DNA from: JOPF136 sp963773835 | Lineage (GTDB): Bacteria > Acidobacteriota > Terriglobia > Acidiferrales > UBA7541 | Assembly: GCA_963773835.1 (NCBI GenBank) | Contig: CAVZCQ010000004.1 | Span: forward strand, 124,001 to 188,000 | Reading direction: 5' to 3' | DNA: 64,000 bases | Shown here: positions 1 through 7,260 of the stretch, piece after piece | How positions within the stretch are numbered: the stretch's first letter is position 1 | Layout: every line of letters begins with the position of its first letter | Notes under the pieces: generated by a model | Told to the model about the DNA's origin: nothing | What the model saw: only the letters and a program-made list of their open reading frames with translations | The model's database searches: none | Position numbers and translations under genes: made by a program

Positions 1-239
1 GTGACCACCCGGTTCGTGTTCTCCTGCGCCATGTACTCGTCCACGTCCAGCAACGTGTAGCCGATCAGCTTCATCCACAGCTCCTCGATCTGGTGGACGA
101 TTTGGAACTGCAGCTCGTCGCGGTTGCAGAATTCATGAAAATCCTTCTGGCAGGAGAGCAGGGCTTTCGTGTTGAGGTACAGCTCGTAATCGAGCGTGCC
201 CTCGCCGTTCATGATCGAGTAGAAGTGTTCCCGGTCCAT
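1..239 (-). CDS. kynA: Tryptophan 2,3-dioxygenase, N-terminal part (cut by window edge)
   Basis: The reverse strand stays open from the ATG at 239 to the left edge, giving 79 residues of a haem dioxygenase that opens the indole ring of L-tryptophan to N-formylkynurenine. The stretch FQIVHQIEELWMKL (residues 45-58) is the family's N-terminal signature, and His49 matches the conserved active-site histidine. The C-terminal three quarters lie outside the window. It follows the DRE-TIM acyltransferase gene by 52 nt on the same strand and may be co-transcribed with it. Identification is from recognised motifs; that it starts a full kynurenine pathway is inference. Confidence 0.85.
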   Translation of the reverse strand, partial: MDREHFYSIMNGEGTLDYELYLNTKALLSCQKDFHEFCNRDELQFQIVHQIEELWMKLIGYTLLDVDEYMAQENTNRVV

Positions 240-291
240 GGTCCGCTCCCGCCCCGGTGCGCACGGCCCGCGGTCGCGGGCTCGTTGCGCG

Positions 292-1482
292 TCAGGAACA
301 GCAATGCGTCACAATCTCGCGGAACTCGCTGTCGGTGAGCAGCCCGCGCTTTTCAATCCCGCGTTTCTTCACTGCGGCGAGAACATCCGGCTTCTTCCCA
401 TCCGGGATTTCCAGGCCCAGTTCGCGGGCTTTGATGGCCACGCTGTCAACGCCGCTCTTTTTCCCCAGCACGATGGCGCGGCGCGCGTTCACCAGCTCCG
501 CGGAAAACGGCTCGATGGCCTCCGGGATGTGGAATTGGCTGGCCACCGCTCCGCTCTCGCGCAAGAATAAATTCTCGCCCACCACGGGCTTCCACGGTTC
601 CATCGCGTAGCCGCTGGCCGCGCGCACCCGCGCAGACACCTCGCGGATTTTGTCCAGCCGCAGCTCCACCGGCACGCCGTACAGGCAGGTCAGCGCCATC
701 GCCACCTCGGCGATGTCCGCATTGCCGGCGCGTTCTCCCATGCCGTTGATGGTGGCCTGGATCCAGTTGGCCCCACTGCGGACCGCCGCGACGGCGCACG
801 CCGTGGCCAGCCCGAAGTCGTCATGACCATGAAAGTGCAGCGGCACGCTCGGCCCGATCCATTCCCGCACTCGCCCCACCAGGTATTCGATCGCCTCCGG
901 GCTGCACGCCCCGATGGTATCCACTACCACCACTTCTTCCGCGCCTGCCTCCAGCGCGGTCAGATACACGGCGCGCAGGTGTTCCAGGTCCGCTCGCGTG
1001 CCGTCTACCGGGAAAAACGCCACGCGGATGCCGCTCTTCCGCGCCAGCCGCACCGCATCGCCCGCCCTCAGCAGCGATTCGGATGCCGTGATTCCGTACG
1101 CCTTCAATTTGATCGGGCTGCAGGGGATTTCAATCACGGTGGCGGCCGCGCCCAGCCGCGCCAGTTCCTCGATGTCTCCCCGAACCGCGCGCGCAAACCC
1201 CCAGATTTCCGCCCGCAGTCCCACCCGCGCGATCAGTCGAAACGCCTCCGCGTCGTCCGGCGAGACGCGCGGGAATCCGGCCTCGATGCGGGAGATGCCC
1301 AGGTCGTCCAGGGCGCGCGCCAGTTCCAGTTTTTGCTGCGGCGTCAGCACCACTCCCACGGTTTGCTCGCCGTCGCGGAGCGTCGTGTCGTAAAAACGCA
1401 CGGGAGCCGGCGCCGCCCCTCCCGGCCGGATAGCCGCCCGGTCATTCAGCCGGCTGACCCAGATTTTTCCGTCGGTGACCAT
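292..1482 (-). CDS. Homocitrate/isopropylmalate synthase-family enzyme (DRE-TIM metallolyase)
   Basis: A 396-residue TIM-barrel enzyme expected to condense acetyl-CoA with a 2-oxo acid. The metal/substrate motif DTTLRDGEQ is at residues 32-40 and the metal-binding HFHGHD at 216-221, followed by the NGMGERAGNA loop typical of LeuA, NifV and homocitrate synthases. It lacks the long LeuA regulatory domain, so it resembles NifV, citramalate or homocitrate synthases more than classical LeuA. The ATG at 1482 is preceded by GGAGGAG; a GTG at 1509, directly after the upstream gene's TGA, would add nine residues. Neighbours (FAH-family enzyme, tryptophan dioxygenase) suggest a catabolic rather than leucine-biosynthetic setting, but the exact substrate is unknown. 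Confidence 0.8.
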   Translation of the reverse strand: MVTDGKIWVSRLNDRAAIRPGGAAPAPVRFYDTTLRDGEQTVGVVLTPQQKLELARALDDLGISRIEAGFPRVSPDDAEAFRLIARVGLRAEIWGFARAVRGDIEELARLGAAATVIEIPCSPIKLKAYGITASESLLRAGDAVRLARKSGIRVAFFPVDGTRADLEHLRAVYLTALEAGAEEVVVVDTIGACSPEAIEYLVGRVREWIGPSVPLHFHGHDDFGLATACAVAAVRSGANWIQATINGMGERAGNADIAEVAMALTCLYGVPVELRLDKIREVSARVRAASGYAMEPWKPVVGENLFLRESGAVASQFHIPEAIEPFSAELVNARRAIVLGKKSGVDSVAIKARELGLEIPDGKKPDVLAAVKKRGIEKRGLLTDSEFREIVTHCCS

Positions 1483-1509
1483 CTTCTCCTCCGAACTCAC
1501 GAGCCGCAC

Positions 1510-2523
1510 TCAGCGCCCGCCGGGAGCCTTTTCCCCGTAGGCCTGTTCCCAGGAAATCACCGGATTCCGCAACACTCCGATGCCCTCGATCTCGCATTCC
1601 ACGATGTCGCCGGGTTTCAGGTAGAGCGACTGGGGATCGGCGCTGAACGCGGCCACTCCGGAAACCGTCCCGGTGGACACCACGTCGCCCGCGCTGTAGC
1701 CCATCGGCGAATAGTGCGCGAGAATCTCGGGAATCGTCACCGCCATGCGGCTGGAATTGGAGCTCTGCCGTAATTGGCCGTTCACGCGCAGCCGCATAAT
1801 CAGGTTCTGCGGGTTGGGCATTTCGTCCCGTGTGACGATCCAGGGGCCCAGCGGGCAGAACGTGTCGATTCCTTTACTCAGGCTGAAGACGCCGGATTTC
1901 ATCTCCTCGCGCTGTATGTCGCGCGCGGTCACATCGTTGAAGATCACGAACCCGCCGATGTAATCCGCAGCCTCCGCGGCGGAGAAATGCTTCCCGGATT
2001 TTTTGATCACGATGGCGAGCTCCAGCTCGTAGTCCAGCTCGCGGGTCAGGTGCTCGGGATAGACGATCGGCTCGTCCGGCCCGATGATGGCGTCCACATT
2101 CTGGAAAAAAATAATCCAGGGCAGGACCGGATGCGAAAATCCCGCTTTCTGCGCTTCCTCGTGGTGTTCGCGGAAATTGCCTGCGGTGTGGAAGAATTTC
2201 TTCGGGATGATGGGCGCCCGCAGCCGCGCCTGCGCCGCGGGATACACCACCGTCTCGCCGCGAACGCCCTTCGAGCCGGCCGGCAGGCCGGCCACGTGCT
2301 GGAACGCAGCCTCCGCGGCTTTCAGACTGGCGTCGCCGCCTTCGAAGAGCTGGCGCATGTTGGGAGGCACCCGTGCCTCGGCGATGCGCTCGCAGGCCTG
2401 TTCGTGTTCCACATCGCGGGCGAACAGCGCATACGCGGCGTTCAGGTCCACCACATCGCCGCTCGGGCGAACCCCGCCGATGCGGCTCACCGCGGGCCCC
2501 GGTTCAAATGTGACGAGCTTCAC
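1510..2523 (-). CDS. Fumarylacetoacetate hydrolase family protein
   Basis: A 337-residue FAH-superfamily enzyme, which hydrolyses or decarboxylates beta-diketone or 2-oxo-acid intermediates of aromatic degradation. The metal-binding set is present: acidic ELDYELELA (162-170), FNDVTARD (195-202) and the SKGIDTFCPLGP loop. The length suits the two-domain fumarylacetoacetase-like or 2-hydroxyhepta-2,4-diene-1,7-dioate isomerase-like group. The GTG at 2523 (protein starting VKLVTFEPG) is preferred because family members often begin MKLVTF; a TTG at 2547 is the alternative. It heads a three-gene minus-strand cluster. Exact substrate cannot be told from sequence. Confidence 0.85.
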   Translation of the reverse strand: MKLVTFEPGPAVSRIGGVRPSGDVVDLNAAYALFARDVEHEQACERIAEARVPPNMRQLFEGGDASLKAAEAAFQHVAGLPAGSKGVRGETVVYPAAQARLRAPIIPKKFFHTAGNFREHHEEAQKAGFSHPVLPWIIFFQNVDAIIGPDEPIVYPEHLTRELDYELELAIVIKKSGKHFSAAEAADYIGGFVIFNDVTARDIQREEMKSGVFSLSKGIDTFCPLGPWIVTRDEMPNPQNLIMRLRVNGQLRQSSNSSRMAVTIPEILAHYSPMGYSAGDVVSTGTVSGVAAFSADPQSLYLKPGDIVECEIEGIGVLRNPVISWEQAYGEKAPGGR

Positions 2524-2879
2524 CGGGTTCGCCCACGACCGGCGCAAGAGTGGATTCGCATGACAATCTCATCTTAACCCAGGTTTCTGTTTTGACGTTC
2601 TCCCCCAATCTCCGGCCTTTGCACTCGCCGGACGGCGAAAGCAGTCGCCCCGTCTGGTCTCTGCGAGCAGGGAGGGCTGCGAGCGGGGCTGAATGTTGCA
2701 TTCGGTGGAAGTCCAGAGGTAGATTAGCGGGGACGGTACGCCCCCATAGTTAAGAATCGGGTGGAATAACAGGCAGTTTTCTCTCATCGACAGCGGGATG
2801 CGCGTTAATTCCTGGGGACGTTTTCTCCGGCCTGGAGCGGCCGAGATTGCCGGGCGTCAGACAAAGGAGGCCAATTGCC
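2524..2879. other. Intergenic region, possible promoter for the beta-propeller lipoprotein
   Basis: No credible gene lies between the divergent FAH-family and beta-propeller genes. On the plus strand TTGCAT (2696-2701), an 18-nt spacer and TAGATT (2720-2725) form a plausible promoter, which would leave a leader of about 150 nt. AAAGGAGG just before 2880 is a strong ribosome binding site. No riboswitch fold was recognised in the leader. Confidence 0.4.
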
Positions 2880-4025
2880 ATGACTAGGCGACCCAGTCGC
2901 GAATGCGCCGCCACGCTTCTCGTTGCCGCTCTTGTTCTGCTCAGCTCTGCGCTGGTGAGTTGCTCCCGCGTGAGCATCACCGGCACTTCCGGCCAGTCCG
3001 GCCAGTCCAGCCAGGCCTACGCTTACACTGCCAACAGCGAGTCCAACAATGTTTCCGTTTTTGCCATCGCCCGCACTACCGGAGCGCTCTCCCCCATTCT
3101 CTCCTCGCCGTTTTTGGCCGGAACCGGCCCCGATGCCATCGTCCTCGATTCCACCGGTCACTTCGCCTATGTCGCCGATTTCGGCCTGAACGATATCACC
3201 GAGTTCATCGTCGATTCCTCAACCGGCGCCCTTATCCAGATTGCCGGCTCGCCCATTACGCCTCCCGGGTCGCCCAGTTCGCTGGCTGTGGATTCCTCGA
3301 ACAAATATCTGTATGCCACGATGTTCAACTCGAGCGTCGCGGCCTACCAGATCAACGCCAGCACCGGCGCCCTCAGTGCAGTCAGCGGCTCGCCTTTTGC
3401 CGCGGGACAGAACATAAATTTCAGCTCCGTCGCCGCCGATCCCGTTGCCGGATTTCTCTTCACTGCCAATCAGAACTCCAACTCTGTGTCGATTTTTAGC
3501 ATCACGGCAGCGACCGGCGCCCTGCTCCTCATCAACACCTACCCCGTGGACAACTCTCCCTTCGACGTTACCGTGGACCCCGCGGGCAAGTATGTGTATG
3601 TGGCCAACGGCGGTTCCGGCACCGTCTCCGCCTTCATGATTGACGCCGTCAACAGCCAACTCCTTCCCGTGGCCGGTTCCCCGTTCGCGGCCGGCCAGCA
3701 GCCCGACCGGGTAAGAGTGCATCCCATGGGTACCTATGCTTACGTGACTAACGGACTCGGCGCCAACATCTCCGCGTACTCCATCGACTCCGGCACCGGC
3801 GCGCTCTCCCCCATCGCCGGCTCGCCCTTCGCTGTCGGTGTGCCCGTGATTGGCCTGGCGATCGATCCCACGGGCGCTTATCTCTACGCCACCAGTGTCG
3901 AGCCGAACAACGAAGTCTTCGTTTTTTCCATCAATGCGGCCACCGGCGCTCTCACGCAAATTACCGGTTCCCCCTTCGCCGCGGGGGGTGCTCCGGAGAA
4001 TATCGTGATCCGAAAGGCTGGCTGA
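2880..4025 (+). CDS. Lipoprotein with lactonase-like seven-bladed beta-propeller
   Basis: A 381-residue exported protein. The N-terminus has a hydrophobic stretch ending in the lipobox LVSC, with Cys28 as the lipidated residue. The rest consists of repeated blades of about 50 residues with the recurring pattern 'STGALxxIxGSPFAAG', as in the 6-phosphogluconolactonase/3-carboxymuconate cyclase-like family (PF10282) and YVTN propellers. Such secreted propellers are abundant in Acidobacteria and mostly of unknown ligand; enzymatic lactonase activity should not be assumed. The start at 2880 is fixed by AAAGGAGG upstream and the lipoprotein signal. It is monocistronic, divergent from the FAH cluster. 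Confidence 0.8.
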   Translation: MTRRPSRECAATLLVAALVLLSSALVSCSRVSITGTSGQSGQSSQAYAYTANSESNNVSVFAIARTTGALSPILSSPFLAGTGPDAIVLDSTGHFAYVADFGLNDITEFIVDSSTGALIQIAGSPITPPGSPSSLAVDSSNKYLYATMFNSSVAAYQINASTGALSAVSGSPFAAGQNINFSSVAADPVAGFLFTANQNSNSVSIFSITAATGALLLINTYPVDNSPFDVTVDPAGKYVYVANGGSGTVSAFMIDAVNSQLLPVAGSPFAAGQQPDRVRVHPMGTYAYVTNGLGANISAYSIDSGTGALSPIAGSPFAVGVPVIGLAIDPTGAYLYATSVEPNNEVFVFSINAATGALTQITGSPFAAGGAPENIVIRKAG

Positions 4026-4215
4026 TCGCCGCAATCCGTCGAGAGAATTGCCGGGGTCTGCCGCCCCTCACCGCGCTTGCCACGTTGGCTGCATTGTCCA
4101 CGCGCTCCAGGCCACGCGGGCATTCTTGTCCGCGCCTGGGGTCCAAGGCCTCGGCCGTATCGGATGCGAAATCACTGAGAAAGCCCTGCGGCTCACCCTG
4201 CACAGCTGCCGCCAC

Positions 4216-4881
4216 TCATCTGGAATCGCCCAGCAAATGCGGCAATTCAGAAAGGCTCGCCATCGTGGCGTCGGGCGAATAGCCCAGCGCGTCGGGCGCC
4301 GCGCCGCTGCGGTTCACCCAAAACGTCCGGAAGCCGAATGCGCCGGCTCCGCAGATGTCCCAGAAGTTCGAGGAAACGAATCCGATGGCGCCGCGCTCGA
4401 GTTTCGTCCGCGTGGCGGCCAGTTGGTACACGGCGGGGCTCGGCTTGTAGATTTTCACTGCATCCACGCTCAGCACGTGCGCAAACGCTTCCTTTAGCCC
4501 CGCGTGTTCCACCACTGCGTTCAGCATGTGCGGCGATCCATTGGACAGGATGAGCAGCTTCCGGCCGGCCAGACCCGCAAGGGCCTCCCGGACATCGGCG
4601 AACGGCTCGAGGTGGAAATATTCGTCCATCAGCCGGCTTTTTACTGCCGTGTCCAGAGCCAGGCCGCGGGTCCGGCAGGCATAGTCCAGGGCCGCGGCCG
4701 TGACCCTTGAAAAATCCTCGTACTGCACCATGAGCGAGCGCAGCCACGTGTATTCGAGCTGTTTGGCGCGCCATTCCCGGCTGAGCGCGGTCCCGTGCCC
4801 CGGGAATTCGCGCTCGCAGGCCTGAATCACGGAATGGACGTCGAACAGCGTTCCATAGGCGTCGAAGACCACAGCTTTCAT
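4216..4881 (-). CDS. Haloacid dehalogenase, type II-like HAD hydrolase
   Basis: A 221-residue HAD-superfamily enzyme. Motif I is DAYGTLFD with nucleophile Asp7, motif II is in ILSNGSP, the lysine of motif III is in IYKPSP, and the acidic motif IV region is SSNFWDICGAGAFGF. The DAYGTLFD and SSNxWD signatures are those of (S)-2-haloacid dehalogenases, which swap halogen for hydroxyl on short 2-halo acids; many genomic members act on other substrates. The start at 4881 has GGGAGG seven bases upstream; a longer in-frame N-terminus adds an unconserved proline-rich tail. It is alone on the minus strand between two beta-propeller genes. Confidence 0.85.
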   Translation of the reverse strand: MKAVVFDAYGTLFDVHSVIQACEREFPGHGTALSREWRAKQLEYTWLRSLMVQYEDFSRVTAAALDYACRTRGLALDTAVKSRLMDEYFHLEPFADVREALAGLAGRKLLILSNGSPHMLNAVVEHAGLKEAFAHVLSVDAVKIYKPSPAVYQLAATRTKLERGAIGFVSSNFWDICGAGAFGFRTFWVNRSGAAPDALGYSPDATMASLSELPHLLGDSR

Positions 4882-5002
4882 GTATTTCCTCCCGTGTGAA
4901 GGCGGGGCAGGCAACGGCGGCGCGCGCAACATGATCCCAAACCGGGAACTGTGCCGCCGATTGCATCACGCGACCGATGAGAAACACATAGGAAGCGATG
5001 CA

Positions 5003-6061
5003 TCACCGGCCATATACCAAAACGCGAAACGTTGCCGGAATGGCCGCCCGCCGCGGATGGGGCCGGTCTGCTGTGGGAGCTGCAGGGGGAGCAAAATCCG
5101 CCGTGTCCAGAAAGAGGTTGTGAGTCTTCGTGTCGAGTCCCATGGTTTTGGCTCCATACTCGGTCTTGACGCTCTCGACCTCGCTGAACTTGCCGGGCGA
5201 TTCTTCCTTGAAGATATGGATCATACCCTCCCGCGTCGAGACGAAGATCAGTCCTGTTTCCGGATCATAGGCGGCGGCATCGGCACCCGCCGAAATCGGG
5301 AACGACTGAATCACCTTTCCGCTGTCGGCATCCATCACCACGAGATTCTGGGGATTGCGGCCGGCAGAGAACAGCCGCCGGTGCATTATGTCCATCGCAA
5401 GGGCCGTGGGCCCTCCGGCCGGGGCAACCGGCCAGCGCGACTTGATGGCCAGCGTGCGGGAATCAATGGCTGCTATTTCGTTCTTGTCTTCCAGATTCAC
5501 GTAGACAGTTCCGCTGCCGTCGGCGACTGCAAATTCAGGCCCTCCACCCAGCGCGATGGTCCCCACCGCCGTCCCGCTCTTGGCATCGATCACTGTGGAA
5601 GTATTCGGGTCTCCGTTCATGGCAAAGACGCGCTTTGAGGCCGGATCGTAAAGAACGCAGTCGGCGTCATTGTCAGCTTTCACCTCTCCGATCACCTTCA
5701 GTGTCCCCAGGTCGAAAATGATCACTTTTCCCTGCGCCCCGTCGCTGATAAACCCCCGGCCGAACTCGTGGGCCAGGGCCACACCGTGGTCTCTTTTGAG
5801 GCCGGTGATGTGCCCGATGACGGCGCCGCTATCGGCGTCGAGCACTTGAACCTCCGTGCCCCGCGAAAGATAGACGCGCCGCGCAGCGGAGTCCACGGTA
5901 ACGTAGTCGAAGTACTCCTGCGTACTGCCTTCGGCCGCGCCAAAGGCGTATTTCTTCAGCAGGTGGTAACCGCTCGGGGCTGCCACGGCGCATACGGAAA
6001 CGCCGAGGAGGAGAATAATTACGCCACTTACCAAACCTCCGAGAACGCGTGATGCCTTCAT
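5003..6061 (-). CDS. Secreted YVTN/NHL-type beta-propeller protein
   Basis: A 352-residue exported protein with a typical signal peptide (hydrophobic core residues 8-26, ending in AVAAPSG). Blades follow, such as 'RRVYLSRGTEVQVLDADSGAVIG', which match the YncE/YVTN repeat family. No catalytic motif or metal site is visible, so a binding or scaffold role outside the cytoplasm is the most that can be said. The start at 6061 is supported by AAGGAG eight bases before the ATG; the longer open frame upstream is not protein-like. A perfect TATAAT on the minus strand lies about 65 nt upstream (6126-6131). Confidence 0.75.
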   Translation of the reverse strand: MKASRVLGGLVSGVIILLLGVSVCAVAAPSGYHLLKKYAFGAAEGSTQEYFDYVTVDSAARRVYLSRGTEVQVLDADSGAVIGHITGLKRDHGVALAHEFGRGFISDGAQGKVIIFDLGTLKVIGEVKADNDADCVLYDPASKRVFAMNGDPNTSTVIDAKSGTAVGTIALGGGPEFAVADGSGTVYVNLEDKNEIAAIDSRTLAIKSRWPVAPAGGPTALAMDIMHRRLFSAGRNPQNLVVMDADSGKVIQSFPISAGADAAAYDPETGLIFVSTREGMIHIFKEESPGKFSEVESVKTEYGAKTMGLDTKTHNLFLDTADFAPPAAPTADRPHPRRAAIPATFRVLVYGR

Positions 6062-6371
6062 GCAAATTCTCCTTAAATTGACTCTCGCGGCCGATCTTGC
6101 TTTGTTGCTCACAACTTCGGTCCGTATTATAACTCCCCGCTCGGCGGCATCGGTGATGCCGGCATGCCGGGCTATCCGGATTGCAGAGTGCGAAACGGGC
6201 CCGAGGACCCCTTCTCGCAAGGGGACGCCAGCAGGGGACTGGCAATGCCTGCAACTTTCCCGGCACCCGCACGGTTGACTCGCCTTCCATCCGGAGTAAC
6301 ATCTTCCAACATTTGCGGGCGCTTCCGGCGTGCGTCGAGCCGGCCGGGGCAGCGCTGAATCGAGGACTGGC
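6062..6371. promoter_or_regulatory. Divergent intergenic region with a TATAAT box
   Basis: This 310-bp gap separates the divergent beta-propeller gene (minus) and the haem-sensor gene (plus). A perfect -10 hexamer TATAAT on the minus strand (6126-6131) would give a leader of about 55-60 nt ending in AAGGAG. No good -35 is seen 17 nt further upstream, so the promoter may need an activator. No small gene is recognisable here. Confidence 0.4.
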
Positions 6372-7247
6372 GTGAAGCTACTGCTGAAATTCAATCTGAT
6401 TCTGGTCCTGCTGTTTGGCTCGGGTTTGCTCCTGGTTTCCCGGCTGGCTTACGACTTTCTGACGCAGGACGCGCGCTCCCACGTCCTCCAGCAGGCCCAG
6501 TTGATGGCCCAGAGCGCCCAGGCTATGCGGGATTACACCGCCAGCGAGCTAGAGCCGCTGCTGGAGGACAGCTCCGATGCCTCTGAAAAATTTCTGCCAC
6601 AAACGATCCCGTTCTACGCCGCGACCACCATTTTCAAGGGGCTGCGCAAGCAGTTTCCGGACTACACGTACAAAGAGGCGGCCCTCAACCCCATCAATCT
6701 GGAGTCTCGCGCGGTGGACTGGGAGGCGGACCTCATCAACCACTTCCGGAATCATCCCGGCGAAAAGGAACTGATCGGCGAGCGCGATACCCCCACGGGC
6801 CGGTCGCTCTACCTCGCGCATCCGATTGCCGCGGAAGACGAATGTCTGGGCTGCCACGGCCCTGCGGATCAGGCCATGCCCATGGTGGTGAAAACCTACG
6901 GGTCGGTGAACGGCTTCGGCTGGAAGCTCAATGAAATCATCGGGGCGCAGATTGTGTCCGTGCCGATGACGGTGCCGATCCACATCGCGGACGAGGCCTT
7001 CCGCCGCCTTATGATCAACCTGGCGGGGATCTTTGTAATCACGCTCGCCGCTATCGACCTGTCTCTCTATTTCATCGTCGTGCGGCCCGTTCGTCGCCTT
7101 GCTGTTACGGCGGATCGCATCAGCCGCGGCGAACTCGACCTCACCGAGTTGCCTGTAAAGGGGAGAGATGAAATCGCCGGGCTGACCCAGTCGTTCAACC
7201 GCATGTTCGTGAGCCTGGTCAAAGCGTTGAAACTGCTGAAAGGCTGA
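6372..7247 (+). CDS. Membrane haem-binding sensor: Tll0287-like (DUF3365) domain plus HAMP, no output domain
   Basis: A 291-residue protein with a transmembrane segment at residues 5-25, an extracytoplasmic Tll0287-like domain, a second membrane helix near 215-237 and a HAMP linker ending in SFNRMFVSLVKALKLL. The sensor domain has CLGCH (158-162), a CXXCH site for covalent c-type haem, which suggests redox or gas sensing. The protein stops right after HAMP, with no kinase, cyclase or methyl-accepting domain, so it must signal through a partner or be purely structural. The GTG at 6372 follows a weak GAGG. It is convergent with, and 13 nt from, the cyclase-like kinase gene, a possible functional partner by location only. 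Confidence 0.8.
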   Translation: MKLLLKFNLILVLLFGSGLLLVSRLAYDFLTQDARSHVLQQAQLMAQSAQAMRDYTASELEPLLEDSSDASEKFLPQTIPFYAATTIFKGLRKQFPDYTYKEAALNPINLESRAVDWEADLINHFRNHPGEKELIGERDTPTGRSLYLAHPIAAEDECLGCHGPADQAMPMVVKTYGSVNGFGWKLNEIIGAQIVSVPMTVPIHIADEAFRRLMINLAGIFVITLAAIDLSLYFIVVRPVRRLAVTADRISRGELDLTELPVKGRDEIAGLTQSFNRMFVSLVKALKLLKG

Positions 7248-7260
7248 CGCCGGCCGCCGC

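Noticed and set aside
2720..2879. Riboswitch in the long leader of the beta-propeller gene
   Set aside because: I looked for known aptamer cores and found no matching stems or conserved loops; the leader has little structure.
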